Assembly: GCF_030814215.1 (NCBI RefSeq)
Contig: NZ_JAUSUT010000001.1
Span: 124,001 to 188,000 of the forward strand
Length of the DNA: 64,000 nt
From: Amycolatopsis thermophila
GTDB taxonomy: Bacteria > Actinomycetota > Actinomycetes > Mycobacteriales > Pseudonocardiaceae
Reading direction: 5' to 3'
In this document: piece after piece, positions 53,174-62,200 of the stretch
Layout: the number at the start of each line of letters is the position of its first letter
Numbering within the stretch: position 1 is the first letter of the stretch
Program-made: the position numbers and the translations under genes
Notes under the pieces: model-generated
Seen by the model: only the letters and a program-made list of their open reading frames with translations
What the model was told of the DNA's origin: nothing
The model's database searches: none

Positions 53174-53205
53174 GCGTACCCCTCAGGCGGACGGTCGGAA
53201 GCAGG

Positions 53206-53604
53206 TCAGGCGTAGCGGTCGGTCTTGTTCAGCAAGGCGATGTTGTCCAGCTCGGCACCCATCTGCTCGTCGATCGCCTTCCTGACCGAGTCGCCGAGCT
53301 TGGACAGCTCCTCGCCCAGCGCGTTCATCGACTGGAACAGCTGTCCGGCCTTGGTCGGGGAGAACTTTCCGCCGTTCTGGCTCGGCGCGGCACCGCCGTC
53401 GTCGAGGTCCCGGTAAGTCGGCTTGAACTGCTTGCCGAGGTCGTCGTCGCCGAACTTGCTCAGCTCGGTGTCCCCACCCACCGCCTCGCCGTGCTGGCCG
53501 GCCGCACCGGAGGCCAGGTTCTGCAGGTCCGTGCCCAGGCGCGCGATCTGTTCGCCCATCGACCGGATCTCCTCCACGCTCGTGCTGATCTCGAGAAAGC
53601 TCAT
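53206..53604 (-). CDS. Small helical ESX-associated protein (WXG100-superfamily-like)
   Basis: 132 residues, with N- and C-terminal helices (SVEEIRSMGEQIARLGTDLQ and AGQLFQSMNALGEELSKLG) separated by a polar, flexible middle. There is no W-x-G motif. Its ATG overlaps the stop of the upstream gene as ATGA, so translation is coupled, and it ends 32 bases before the giant toxin starts. Position and helix pattern suggest it is the partner or chaperone of the toxin's N-terminal domain, as small helical proteins are for CpnT/LXG toxins. Exact family not recognised. Confidence 0.7.
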   Translation of the reverse strand: MSFLEISTSVEEIRSMGEQIARLGTDLQNLASGAAGQHGEAVGGDTELSKFGDDDLGKQFKPTYRDLDDGGAAPSQNGGKFSPTKAGQLFQSMNALGEELSKLGDSVRKAIDEQMGAELDNIALLNKTDRYA

Positions 53605-54023
53605 CGCTCGTCCTCCCGTTCCGCGTAGATGTCGGCGTCCAGCCGGTTCATCAGGCCGCTGATGGTGTCGCTCGTGTTCTCACGCAGCTCGTGCTGCAAC
53701 TGGAAGGTGTCGGACGGGAACTGGCTCGACATGATCTCCTGCCGCTGCGTGTTCACGTCCACGATGGCGTCCCGCGACGCGGCCATGATCGCGGCTTTCA
53801 GGGCCGCCGCGTCGGGTTTGCGGAACACGCGCGGGTCGATCTCCAGGTCGGCCAGCTGGCCCCGCGGGCCCACGACCACCTTGACCATCCGGTCCGGCGA
53901 CCAGCCGACACCGGTCAGCTTCATCATGCGGGCGCTGGTCTTCGGCAGCTCCTCGGTCGCCTTCTTGATCTGCTCGAGCATGCTGGCCAGTGCCGGGTTC
54001 ACCCGCCCTGAAGGGAAATCCAC
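53601..54023 (-). CDS. YbaB/EbfC-family protein of the T7SS locus
   Basis: 140 residues from GTG with GGAGG upstream. ASMLEQIKKATEELPK begins the long first helix, VKVVVGPRGQLADLEIDPRV is the conserved YbaB strand-turn-strand, and AALKAAIMAASRDAIVDVN is the closing helix. Classical YbaB binds DNA as a dimer; homologues that precede ESX toxin genes in Pseudonocardiaceae have unknown roles and may act as chaperones. First gene of an operon with the helical protein (4-base overlap) and the giant toxin, divergent from mycP by 71 bp. Confidence 0.75.
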   Translation of the reverse strand: MDFPSGRVNPALASMLEQIKKATEELPKTSARMMKLTGVGWSPDRMVKVVVGPRGQLADLEIDPRVFRKPDAAALKAAIMAASRDAIVDVNTQRQEIMSSQFPSDTFQLQHELRENTSDTISGLMNRLDADIYAEREDER

Positions 54024-54056
54024 GCCTACCTCCGTCCATCCGGCACAGTGGCGACA

Positions 54057-54097
54057 TTGCCACGTCCACCGGTCACTCCGCTAGCATCGCCGCCGTG
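54057..54097 (+). promoter_or_regulatory. Candidate promoter of mycP, leaderless
   Basis: TTGCCA (54057-54062) and TAGCAT (54082-54087) with 19-bp spacing place the transcription start at about 54094-54095, on the GTG start codon. No ribosome-binding site precedes that GTG, which agrees with a leaderless transcript, common in actinobacteria. Confidence 0.45.
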
Positions 54098-55372
54098 AAC
54101 ACCACGCGCCTCCGTGCGGCACTGGTCGCCGCGGCCACCGGGCTCGCCGTCCTCACGGCGGCCCAGCCCGCCGCGCGGGCCCAGCAGAACTGTGTCGTAT
54201 CCGGGGCGCCCGTGGTTCCCGTTCCCTGGTCGCAACAACTGCTCGCACCCGACCGGGTGTGGCCGCTGAGCACCGGAGCGGGCCAGCGCGTGGCCGTGGT
54301 CAGCACCGGCACCGCGGACAACCCGCAGCTGGCGGGCCACGTCGCCGAGCGGGCCACCTTCGCGCCGGCGGACGCCGGCCAGCCCAGTGGCAGCCCGGAC
54401 TGCGTCGGCACCGGCACCGGTGTGAGCGGCATCATCGCCGCGCAGCCCAGCTCCGTGGTGGGATTCCACGGCGTGGCCCCTGGTGCGCAGATCCTGTCGG
54501 CGAAGGTCGTCGGCGATCAGTATCCGCCGGGCCGTCAGCCGTCCGGCACCGTCGCGCCGCAGACCCTCGCCGCGGGGATCAACTGGGCGGTCGACCGCAA
54601 CGCGAGCGTCATCGCCGTCCCGACGATCACGTACGAGGACAACCCGGCCCTGCGCGGCGCGGTGCAGCGCGCGTTGTCCCGCAACATCGTCGTGGTGGCC
54701 GCGGTCGGCCAGCGCGCGTCGAACGAGCCGCCCGGGCTGGTCCCCTACCCGGCCGGCTACGACGGTGTGATCGGCGTCGGCTCGCTTGCCGAGAACGGCG
54801 AGATCGTCCAGGATTCCCGGCCCACGGCCGTGGACCTGGTGGCGCCCGGGGCGAACGTCGTCACGACCTACCCGAACACCGGCCTGGGCACCGCGTCCGG
54901 CACCGAGTTCGCCACCGCCTACGTGGCCGGCACAGCCGCCCTGGTCCGCGCCCACCTGCCCGAACTGTCCACTCAGGACGTCGCCAAACGGCTGTTCGCC
55001 ACGGCGGCGCCCGCCCCGGAGGGCACCGGCAGCGCGCTCTACGGCTACGGCGTCGTGAACCCGTACCAGGCGGTGTCCGACGACGTGGTGGCGGGCAACC
55101 CGGTGGCGCTGCCGCCGCTCACCCCGGCCACGATCCCGCCGGACGTCGCCGCCCGGCAGGCAGCCGAAGAACGCAGCGACGACTGGGCCCTCGGCCTCGC
55201 CGCGGGCGGGCTGGCCCTGATACTGCTGGTGACCGCGATCGTCGTGTTCGGACCGCGAGGCCGGCGCCGCCGCTGGCGTTCCGGACTGGCCCCCGTCCCG
55301 CAGGACCGGCCCGAGGACGAGCGCCCCGAGCCGCCCGTGGAACTGTTCAGCGACCGCCCCAAGCGGTCCTGA
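54095..55372 (+). CDS. mycP: Mycosin (MycP) homologue with all three catalytic residues replaced
   Basis: 425 residues: signal peptide (about 1-30, AAATGLAVLTAAQPAARAQ), subtilase domain, and a C-terminal membrane anchor (about 368-390, LALILLVTAIVVFG) followed by an Arg-rich cytosolic tail. Aligned by motif with MycP1, the triad is gone: the Asp of VAVIDTG is Ser70 (VAVVSTG), the His of DC-x-x-HGT is Thr106 (DCVGTGT), and the Ser of GTSFS is Glu271 (GTEFATA). The surrounding motifs are otherwise well kept, for example AALVRAHLPELS, so this is not general decay. Mycosins stabilise the ESX membrane complex independently of proteolysis, and that structural role may be all that remains. Start GTG chosen because the signal peptide begins there. 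Confidence 0.9.
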   Translation: MNTTRLRAALVAAATGLAVLTAAQPAARAQQNCVVSGAPVVPVPWSQQLLAPDRVWPLSTGAGQRVAVVSTGTADNPQLAGHVAERATFAPADAGQPSGSPDCVGTGTGVSGIIAAQPSSVVGFHGVAPGAQILSAKVVGDQYPPGRQPSGTVAPQTLAAGINWAVDRNASVIAVPTITYEDNPALRGAVQRALSRNIVVVAAVGQRASNEPPGLVPYPAGYDGVIGVGSLAENGEIVQDSRPTAVDLVAPGANVVTTYPNTGLGTASGTEFATAYVAGTAALVRAHLPELSTQDVAKRLFATAAPAPEGTGSALYGYGVVNPYQAVSDDVVAGNPVALPPLTPATIPPDVAARQAAEERSDDWALGLAAGGLALILLVTAIVVFGPRGRRRRWRSGLAPVPQDRPEDERPEPPVELFSDRPKRS

Positions 55373-55430
55373 CTGCACCCTGTCGCACAACGAATTCCTC
55401 CCCGGCGGTTCTTCTTCCAGCGCGAGACAA

Positions 55431-55466
55431 GCCGGTCCCGGAGCGCGGACACGCTCCGGGACCGGC
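55431..55466. terminator. Strong hairpin between mycP and the WXG100 genes
   Basis: A perfect 15-bp stem, GCCGGTCCCGGAGCG (55431-55445) with CGCTCCGGGACCGGC (55452-55466), and a 6-base loop. It can end both convergent transcripts. Confidence 0.8.
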
Positions 55467-55482
55467 GGTGGCGAAAACTGGT

Positions 55483-55770
55483 TCAGGCGAAGAAGCGGCC
55501 CGCCTGCTGGTCGGCGTTGAACGCGTTCTCCATCGCCTTGATCACCGCCTGCCCGAACTGCGCGCGGGTCGAGGCGTACTGCACCAGCTGCGCGTTCCAC
55601 TCGTGGTGCGCCCGCTCGAACTCGCCCGCGGCGTAACCGGCCCAGTCGCTGCCCAGGATGCCCTTGGCCTGCGCCATGAAGTCGTCGAACAGGTCCTCCA
55701 GGTCCGACGACTTCTTGATGTTCGACGAACCGGCGTCCCCCACCATGGGGGTGTACTTGAGGTCACCCAT
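55483..55770 (-). CDS. WXG100 protein (second of the esx pair)
   Basis: 95 residues, the standard length of the WXG100 family. Two helices joined by the turn SDWAGYAAGEF, with Trp at residue 43; the C-terminal helix carries YASTRAQF. GGAGGGAAAC precedes the ATG. It lies 33 bases downstream of the other WXG100 gene and would form the EsxA/EsxB-like heterodimer that is exported by the ESX channel and binds EccC. No cysteine. Confidence 0.9.
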   Translation of the reverse strand: MGDLKYTPMVGDAGSSNIKKSSDLEDLFDDFMAQAKGILGSDWAGYAAGEFERAHHEWNAQLVQYASTRAQFGQAVIKAMENAFNADQQAGRFFA

Positions 55771-55803
55771 GTCCTGTTTCCCTCCAGCGGATCAGGGGTC
55801 GGC

Positions 55804-56127
55804 TCAGAGCCGGCCGTAGTGCATGTTCGCGGCGACCGCGTTGATGGCGCTCTTGTCGTCGCTGTCCTGGTTGTTCAGCACGTTCTGGGTGCCCGTGATA
55901 CCCACGACGAGCTTGTCGAGGATGGGAGCCAGCTTGCTCTGCCAGAAGCTCAGCATGTCGGCCGAGGAAATCTGACCCGCGTTCGACGCCTGGCCGACCC
56001 ACTCGGAACCGACCACGTTTTCGAGGTCACCGTGCATGCTCCGGCACAGTTCCTCACCGCGCTGCTTGGCGTCGTCGAGCAGCTGCTTCAACCGGTTGAC
56101 TTGGTCTTCTTTGAGATTCAGGGCCAC
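55804..56127 (-). CDS. WXG100 protein (first of the esx pair)
   Basis: 107 residues from GTG 56127, which has GGGGGTG at proper distance; an in-frame GTG two codons earlier is possible. Helix (LNLKEDQVNRLKQLLDDAKQ), the turn SEWVGQASNAG with Trp at residue 43, then helix FWQSKLAPILDKLVVGI. One cysteine at residue 28. The second WXG100 gene follows after 33 bases. The gap to eccB (148 bp) holds a hairpin, so the pair probably has its own promoter, in keeping with the high expression usual for esx genes. Confidence 0.88.
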   Translation of the reverse strand: MALNLKEDQVNRLKQLLDDAKQRGEELCRSMHGDLENVVGSEWVGQASNAGQISSADMLSFWQSKLAPILDKLVVGITGTQNVLNNQDSDDKSAINAVAANMHYGRL

Positions 56128-56193
56128 GCCTGTCACCCCCGTGTCGCGGACGTTTACCAGCAGAGTAGGCGCGGCGGCTGACAACCCCCCGTC

Positions 56194-56218
56194 GCCCCGT
56201 ACCACCCTGGCACGGGGC
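56194..56218. terminator. Hairpin between eccB and the esx pair
   Basis: GCCCCGT (56194-56200) pairs with ACGGGGC (56212-56218); the 11-base loop contains an inner CCA/TGG pairing. It lies in the 148-bp gap and could attenuate transcription from eccB into the esx genes. Confidence 0.45.
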
Positions 56219-56275
56219 AAAACCGCTGGTCAAGACCTCTTCGTCCGAAGTTCACGGACACCCGGTGCGGGCGGA

Positions 56276-57676
56276 CTACGGGACCGCCGACGCCATGGCG
56301 GCGGACGGGCTCAGCGTCGGTCCCTCCGGGATGCGCTGCACCAGCGCGGCCGGCATGTCCACGGCTGCGGACGGGGAGTACCCCAGCTGCGTCAGCACCT
56401 TGTCGTCGGGCACCGGGTAGCGCAGGCCGGTGTCGGTGACCAGCGTGTAGGCCCCGGCTGTCGCGGTGGCCGACGGCAGTACCCGCACCACGGCGACGCT
56501 GCCCGGCGGGACCAGGACCCGGTCGGCGAGCTTGGTGCCGGTGCCGCTTTCCGCGCTGGTGTCGATGGCCGCGGCCATCGCGTTCGTGTCGCCGCCGATC
56601 GAGATCACCGGGTCGGTGCGGGCGTCGCGGGTCTGCGAGCAGAGGGCGACACGGCCCTCGTCGGGCACGGTGGCCAGCTCCGGTGGCACCGACGGCGGCG
56701 CCGCCTCGCCCTCGGCGGGCACCAGTGCCGTGCTGGTCGGCGCGGCGTTCGCGGCCGAGGCGGGGATCTCCTTCGGCTGCACCGAGTACTGGCCGGACAG
56801 GATGCGCACCTGCAACTCGGTCAGCGGTGCCAGTCCCTCCTGCCGGACCAGGTAGTACTGCACGCCGCGGGACAGCGGGTAGTACACCACGTCGCCGACG
56901 TGGAAACCACTGAGCACAGAGGACGGCGCGCCCTGACCGGGCACGTCGATCCGGCCGAGGTCCTGGCCCACCGGGAGCCCGTTCAGCCACGCCGTGCCCG
57001 CCTCGACGGGGCTCGCCTGTGCGCCGAACACCGAGCGGATCAGGGCGGGATCGGTGATCCGGTAGCGGTGGTTGTTCCACACCAGGTAGACGGTGCCGTC
57101 GCTGAAGTCGCGGGCCAGGATCGCGCGCTGGCCGAGCGGGGTGCCTCCCGGCATCGCCTGCCCGACCATCAGGGTCGTCGTGGTCAGCGGGCCGCCGGCC
57201 AGGTTGCGGCCCAGCACCGAGCACATCGTCCACGGCGTGGCCGTCGAGCGGTCGGCAGGCGGCAGCGAGGCCGGCGCACCGGGGATGCCCACCGCGGGCT
57301 TGCGCGGCAGACCGGCCAGGTCCGTGCCGGCCACGCGGTGTGGTCCGGCCTTGTCCGCGCTGGTCAGCAGGCGTGCCGAGGCGTAGTTCAGGGTCGGCTG
57401 CAGTTCCCCGGACCGGTACACGAAGGTCGCGCCCGTCTCGCGTTCGATCACCACCGCGCCGTCGGTCTTCCAGGACGTCCCGCCGACGCCGGTGAACACC
57501 CCGTAGACACCGAAGCCCGCGGCGACCAGCACCGCGATCATCACCCCGGCGAACACCGCGCCCACGCCGCGCCGCAACGGCGTCAGCTCCGGATCGGTCT
57601 CGTGCACGATGAGCGCGGAGGTGACCCGCTGCATCATGAACTGGTAGGCCTGCAGCTGGTCGCGACGAGTGGGCAC
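56276..57676 (-). CDS. eccB: ESX core component EccB
   Basis: 466 residues. N-terminal cytosolic helix (RRDQLQAYQFMMQRVTSALI, the EccB hallmark), one membrane span at about 40-62 (GAVFAGVMIAVLVAAGFGVYG), and a periplasmic repeat domain with LVWNNHRYRI. Two cysteines, in TMCSVLG and ALCSQT, match the conserved disulfide that holds the R-fold. EccB is the part of the ESX inner-membrane complex that reaches outward and contacts mycosin. GTG start with GAGGGATAGG upstream, nine bases after the eccD stop, so the two are co-transcribed. Confidence 0.92.
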   Translation of the reverse strand: MPTRRDQLQAYQFMMQRVTSALIVHETDPELTPLRRGVGAVFAGVMIAVLVAAGFGVYGVFTGVGGTSWKTDGAVVIERETGATFVYRSGELQPTLNYASARLLTSADKAGPHRVAGTDLAGLPRKPAVGIPGAPASLPPADRSTATPWTMCSVLGRNLAGGPLTTTTLMVGQAMPGGTPLGQRAILARDFSDGTVYLVWNNHRYRITDPALIRSVFGAQASPVEAGTAWLNGLPVGQDLGRIDVPGQGAPSSVLSGFHVGDVVYYPLSRGVQYYLVRQEGLAPLTELQVRILSGQYSVQPKEIPASAANAAPTSTALVPAEGEAAPPSVPPELATVPDEGRVALCSQTRDARTDPVISIGGDTNAMAAAIDTSAESGTGTKLADRVLVPPGSVAVVRVLPSATATAGAYTLVTDTGLRYPVPDDKVLTQLGYSPSAAVDMPAALVQRIPEGPTLSPSAAMASAVP

Positions 57677-57685
57677 GCCTATCCC

Positions 57686-59086
57686 TCAGCCGATCGAGGC
57701 CATCAGGCCCTGGACGTATGCGAAGAATCCGGTGATGAAACCCGCGAACGGGATCAGGGCCACGATAGCGAGGACGTCCACGATGTCGGCGATGCGGCCG
57801 AACCAGGGCGAGGGGTTCTTGCGGCTGTAGACCAGCCCGGCGGCCGCGACCAGCAGCGCGATCACCACCAGGGCCAGCAGGAACAGCCCGATTCCGCCGT
57901 TGCCGGACGCGGTGGCGAAGCACCGGTCCGCCAGCAGTGCGAACACCCACAGCCCGGCGATCAGCAGCGGGATCCGCTGGCGCGGCACCGGGAACAGCCG
58001 CGCGCGCAGCAACAGCGCGGCCGTCGCGAGGATCAGCATGATCAGCCGCGACCCGCCGCCCTGCGCGGCCAGGAAGATCGACGCGAAAGCGCTGGTCAGC
58101 GACGCCCCGATGAGCAGGCCGGTGAGGAGTTCGTCGGCGCGGGCGGCCGCGTCGAACACGACGGGCGTGGCCGGGTGCGGTTCGTCGTTGAGCAGGTCGG
58201 CCGAGCGCTGCGGCAGCGCGGGCAGCGGGACCCGGCCCAGCCGCAGCGCCAGCCACGGGTACCCGGGCAGCAGGCCGATCGCGATGGTCAGGACCAGCGC
58301 GCCCGCCGCGTCCGGGTCCATCCAGCCACCGAACAACGCGCCCAGCGCGCCGAGGAAACCGGTGGCGACGGCCGCGACGAACACCCGGCTCATCGCCCCG
58401 ACGCCCAGGTGGCCGACGATGCCGAACACCAGCAGCGCGATCGCGCCGAGCAGCAGCTGCGACCAGCCGAACCCGAACAGTCCCTGGTGCTCGGCCGCGG
58501 TCGGCAGGTACCCGCCGAGGAACGCGTACGGCAGCGCCGATCCGGCGAACACCGCGCCCGCGTACGCGTCCGGTACCGCGCGCGCGACGACGATGCCCAG
58601 CGCGGTCAGGACCACCGCGACGGCGAGCATGATCAGGCCGGCGTGCAGCCACGGTGGTTCGAACAACAGCGAGACCAGGCTGCCGCCGCACAACAGCACC
58701 GCGGCGACGACCAGCCCGGCCCGCCGGGTGGCCGCGCGGCCCCAGCTCCGCCCGTACCGCCGCGCGCCGCTGGCGATGGCCTCGACCAGGTCGTCGTACT
58801 CGATCTCCGGCCAGTCGACGGGACCGGGGACCAGGTGCAGGATCTCGCCGTCGCGCACCTGCTGCGCGGCGAGCGTCTGCCTGCCGTCGAGCCGTTCGCC
58901 GGTGGGGCGCCGCAGCGTCCAGCCGCCGTGCTGCTCGCCGGTGTCCGGCGCGTCTTCGCCCGCGTGCCGCAGGATGTAGGGGAGCAGTTCCGCGACCGGC
59001 ACGTTCTCCGGGAGCGCGACGTCGATCCCGCGTTTCGGGGTCGTGATGCTCACCTTCGCGAGGGTCGTGCCCATCGCCGACGTCAT
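57686..59086 (-). CDS. eccD: ESX core membrane channel component EccD
   Basis: 466 residues from ATG 59086, which has GGAGGTAGGGG upstream. Residues about 1-95 form a ubiquitin-like domain (KVSITTPKRGIDVALPENVP, TGERLDGRQTL), followed by about 11 hydrophobic spans, for example LVVAAVLLCGGSLVSLLF and GLFLLALVVIALLVAAAGLV. EccD forms the membrane vestibule of the ESX complex as a dimer per protomer. Operon with eccB; divergent from eccC by 120 bp. Confidence 0.92.
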   Translation of the reverse strand: MTSAMGTTLAKVSITTPKRGIDVALPENVPVAELLPYILRHAGEDAPDTGEQHGGWTLRRPTGERLDGRQTLAAQQVRDGEILHLVPGPVDWPEIEYDDLVEAIASGARRYGRSWGRAATRRAGLVVAAVLLCGGSLVSLLFEPPWLHAGLIMLAVAVVLTALGIVVARAVPDAYAGAVFAGSALPYAFLGGYLPTAAEHQGLFGFGWSQLLLGAIALLVFGIVGHLGVGAMSRVFVAAVATGFLGALGALFGGWMDPDAAGALVLTIAIGLLPGYPWLALRLGRVPLPALPQRSADLLNDEPHPATPVVFDAAARADELLTGLLIGASLTSAFASIFLAAQGGGSRLIMLILATAALLLRARLFPVPRQRIPLLIAGLWVFALLADRCFATASGNGGIGLFLLALVVIALLVAAAGLVYSRKNPSPWFGRIADIVDVLAIVALIPFAGFITGFFAYVQGLMASIG

Positions 59087-59206
59087 GCTGCCCCTACCTC
59101 CAAATTGGACCCCGAGACCGGCTGGGAGAGTATCCATTAAAGCGCGACACTAGGCTGGCGGAAAGCTCTATGCTGGCGCACCCGGGCGCTCGGGAGGTTT
59201 TCGGTC
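59087..59206. promoter_or_regulatory. eccD / eccC divergent promoter region
   Basis: 120 bp carrying an AT-richer core near 59130-59170. TAGGCT (near 59150) and TATGCT on the + strand and TACTCT on the minus strand are possible -10 boxes, but none has a good -35 partner. No clear operator. Confidence 0.35.
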
Positions 59207-62200
59207 TTGGGAACGATCATAGTCAAGCGGCCACTCCGGCGGCCCGCGCCCGATCTGCCCTCGGGCGACGTGGTGCTCGACCCGCCGCCGGAGAACCCGC
59301 CACCGGCGGGCAAGAGCTGGACGCGGGTGCTGATGATCCTGCCCATGCTCGCCGGCACCGGCGGCATGGCGCTGCTGATCGGCGCGGGCCGGTCCGGTCC
59401 GCTGATGTACGTCGCCGGTGGCCTGTACGGCGTCGCGGTGCTCGGCATGATCCTGTTCCAGATCATCAGCCAGGGCGGCCAGGGCGCGAGCAAGCAGGAG
59501 ATGATCGCCAACCGCCGCCGCTACATGCGCCGGCTCTCGCAGTTGCGCGCGCAGGTGCGGGACACGATCGACCAGCAGCGCACGGCGATGTTCTACCGCC
59601 ACCCGGACCCGGCCCGGCTGTGGTCGACCGCGCAGAGCGCGCGGCTGTGGGAGCGCCGCCCCGGTGACTGGGACTTCACCGTCATCCGCATCGGCCTCGG
59701 TTCCCAGGAGCTGGCCACGCCGCTGGTGCCGCCGGAGACCAAGCCGATCGACGAGCTGGAGCCGCTGTGCGCGATGGCGCTGCGGAAGTTCGTGACGACC
59801 TATTCCACGGTGGCGGACCTGCCGGTGGCGGTCGCGTTGCGCGGGTTCTCGCGCATCTACCTGACCGGCGACGACGACCGCAAGCGCGCGATGGCCCGCG
59901 CGCTGGTCGCGCAGCTGGGCACCTTCCACGCGCCGGGCGACGTGCTGACCGCGTTCTGCGTCCGCGAGCGCGAGCTGTGGGACTGGGCCAAATGGCTGCC
60001 GCACGCGCTGCACCCGACCAAGACCGACGCGGTCGGCCAGATCCGGCTCGTCGCGCCGAGCGTCACCGCGCTGGAGGCGATGCTCGACGACGTGCTGGCG
60101 AACCGGCCGCGCTTCAACCCGGGAACGCAGCCGATCGAGGGGTCCACGCACGTCGTGGTGTTCGTCGACGGCGGCGACACCGGCGGGTCCGAGCACCTGA
60201 TGATCGAGGGCGGCGTCGAGGGCGTCACGGTCATCGACCTCTCCGGCGAGCCGCCGCGCCTGCTCGACTCGGCCACGCTGGTCCTCGACGTCTCCCCCGA
60301 CGGCAACCTCACCAGCCGCACCATGGACGGCGCGGGCAACATCGGCACCGCCGACGGCCTGGACGTCACGGAGATGCGCGGCCTGGTGCGCACGCTCGCC
60401 CCGATGCGGCTGTCCGCGCTGACCGCGAGCGAGCAGCCGCTGTCCGGTTCGCTGGAGCTGACCGACCTGCTGGGGCTGGGCGACCCGTACGAGTTCGACC
60501 TCGCCAAGAGCTGGGAGGCGCGGTCCAACCGGGACCGGCTGCGCGTCCCGATCGGCATCACCGCCGACGGACGGCCGATGGAGCTGGACCTCAAGGAGTC
60601 CGCGCAGGACGGCATGGGCCCGCACGGTCTGCTCGTCGGCGCCACCGGGTCCGGCAAGTCCGAACTGCTGCGCACGCTCGTGCTGGCGCTGGCGGTCACG
60701 CACGACTCGGAGATCCTCAACTTCGTCCTGGTGGACTTCAAGGGTGGCGCCACCTTCACCAAGCTCGACCGGCTGCCGCACACCAGCGCGGTGATCACCA
60801 ACCTCGCCGACGAACTGCACCTGGTCGACCGGATGCTCGACGCCATCGGCGGCGAACTGGTGCGGCGGCAGGAGCTGCTGCGCAAGGCCGGCAACTACGG
60901 TTCGCAGCGCGACTACGAGAAGGCCCGCATCGCCGGCGCCCCGCTCGACCCGCTGCCCGCGCTGCTGATCGTCGTCGACGAGTTCTCCGAACTGCTCACC
61001 GCGCGCCCGGACTTCATCGACATGTTCGTCCAGATTGGACGCGTCGGCCGTTCGCTCGGCGTTCACCTGCTGTTGGCGTCGCAGCGCCTGGAGGAGGGCC
61101 GCCTGCGCGGGCTGGACTCGCACCTGTCCTACCGGATCGCGCTGCGGACGTTCTCCGCGATGGAGAGCCGCGTCGTGCTCGGCACCCCGGACGCGTTCCA
61201 GCTGCCCCGCTCCCCCGGCAACGGCTTCCTCAAGACCGGTGTGGACGAGCTGACCCGGTTCAAGGCCGCCTACGTGTCGGGCGTGCACCGTCGCGGCACG
61301 GTCCAGCGCACCGACGACGAGGGCCGCCAGATCGACCCGGTGCAGGACTACTCGACGGCCTACCTGCGCCCCCGCCTGGCGGAGAAGCCGCTGGAGCAGC
61401 CGAAACCGGCCGACGACGACCTCGGCGAGACGTTGATGGACGTCCTGGTCGAGCGGCTCGAGGGCCAGGGCGCGCCGGCGCACCAGGTGTGGCTGCCGCC
61501 GCTGGCGGAACCGCCGACGCTGGACAAGCTCCTGGAACCGCTGGTGCAGGACCCGGAACGCGGCCTCACCACCGGGGTGCGCGAGCACCGGGGTGCGCTG
61601 CGCGCGGCGGCGGGCATCATCGACCGGCCGGCCGACCAGCGGCGCGACGTGTGCTGGCTGGACCTGTCCGGCGCGGGCGGCAACGTGGCGGTGGTCGGTG
61701 GCCCGCACAGCGGCAAGAGCACCGCGGTGCGGTCGATCATCGCGAGCCTCGCGCTCACCCACACCCCGGCCGAGGTGCAGTTCTTCTGCCTCGACTTCGG
61801 CGGCGGCGGTCTGGCCGCGCTGCGCGACCTTGCGCACGTCGGGGGCGTGGCGACCCGGCGCGAGGTGGACCGGGTCCGGCGCACCATCGCCGAGGCGCGA
61901 ACCCTGATCGCCGAGCGCGAGCAGCGGTTCGCCGAGAACGGCATCGACGGCATGGCGACCTACCGCAGGCTGCGGCGCGAGGGCGCCTTTCCGGACGACC
62001 CGTTCGGCGACCTGTTCCTGGTGGTGGACGGCTGGGGCACGCTGCGCACCGAGTTCGACGACCTGGAACCCGACGTCGCCGAGGTGGTCAACCGCGGCCT
62101 GGCCTTCGGCGTGCACGTCATCGCCGCCGCGAACCGCTGGATGGACCTGCGGATGAACCTGCGGGACATGTTCGGCAGCAGGATCGAGCTGCGCCTGGGC

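Noticed and set aside
37499-53215. A 5,238-codon open frame on the + strand, antisense to the giant gene
   Set aside because: Third positions of this frame do not carry the G/C bias, the product is Arg/Gly/Pro/His-rich without domains, and it mirrors the codon phase of the minus-strand gene. Typical shadow in very GC-rich DNA. The same holds for + strand frames at 27044-33709 and 18548-24604.
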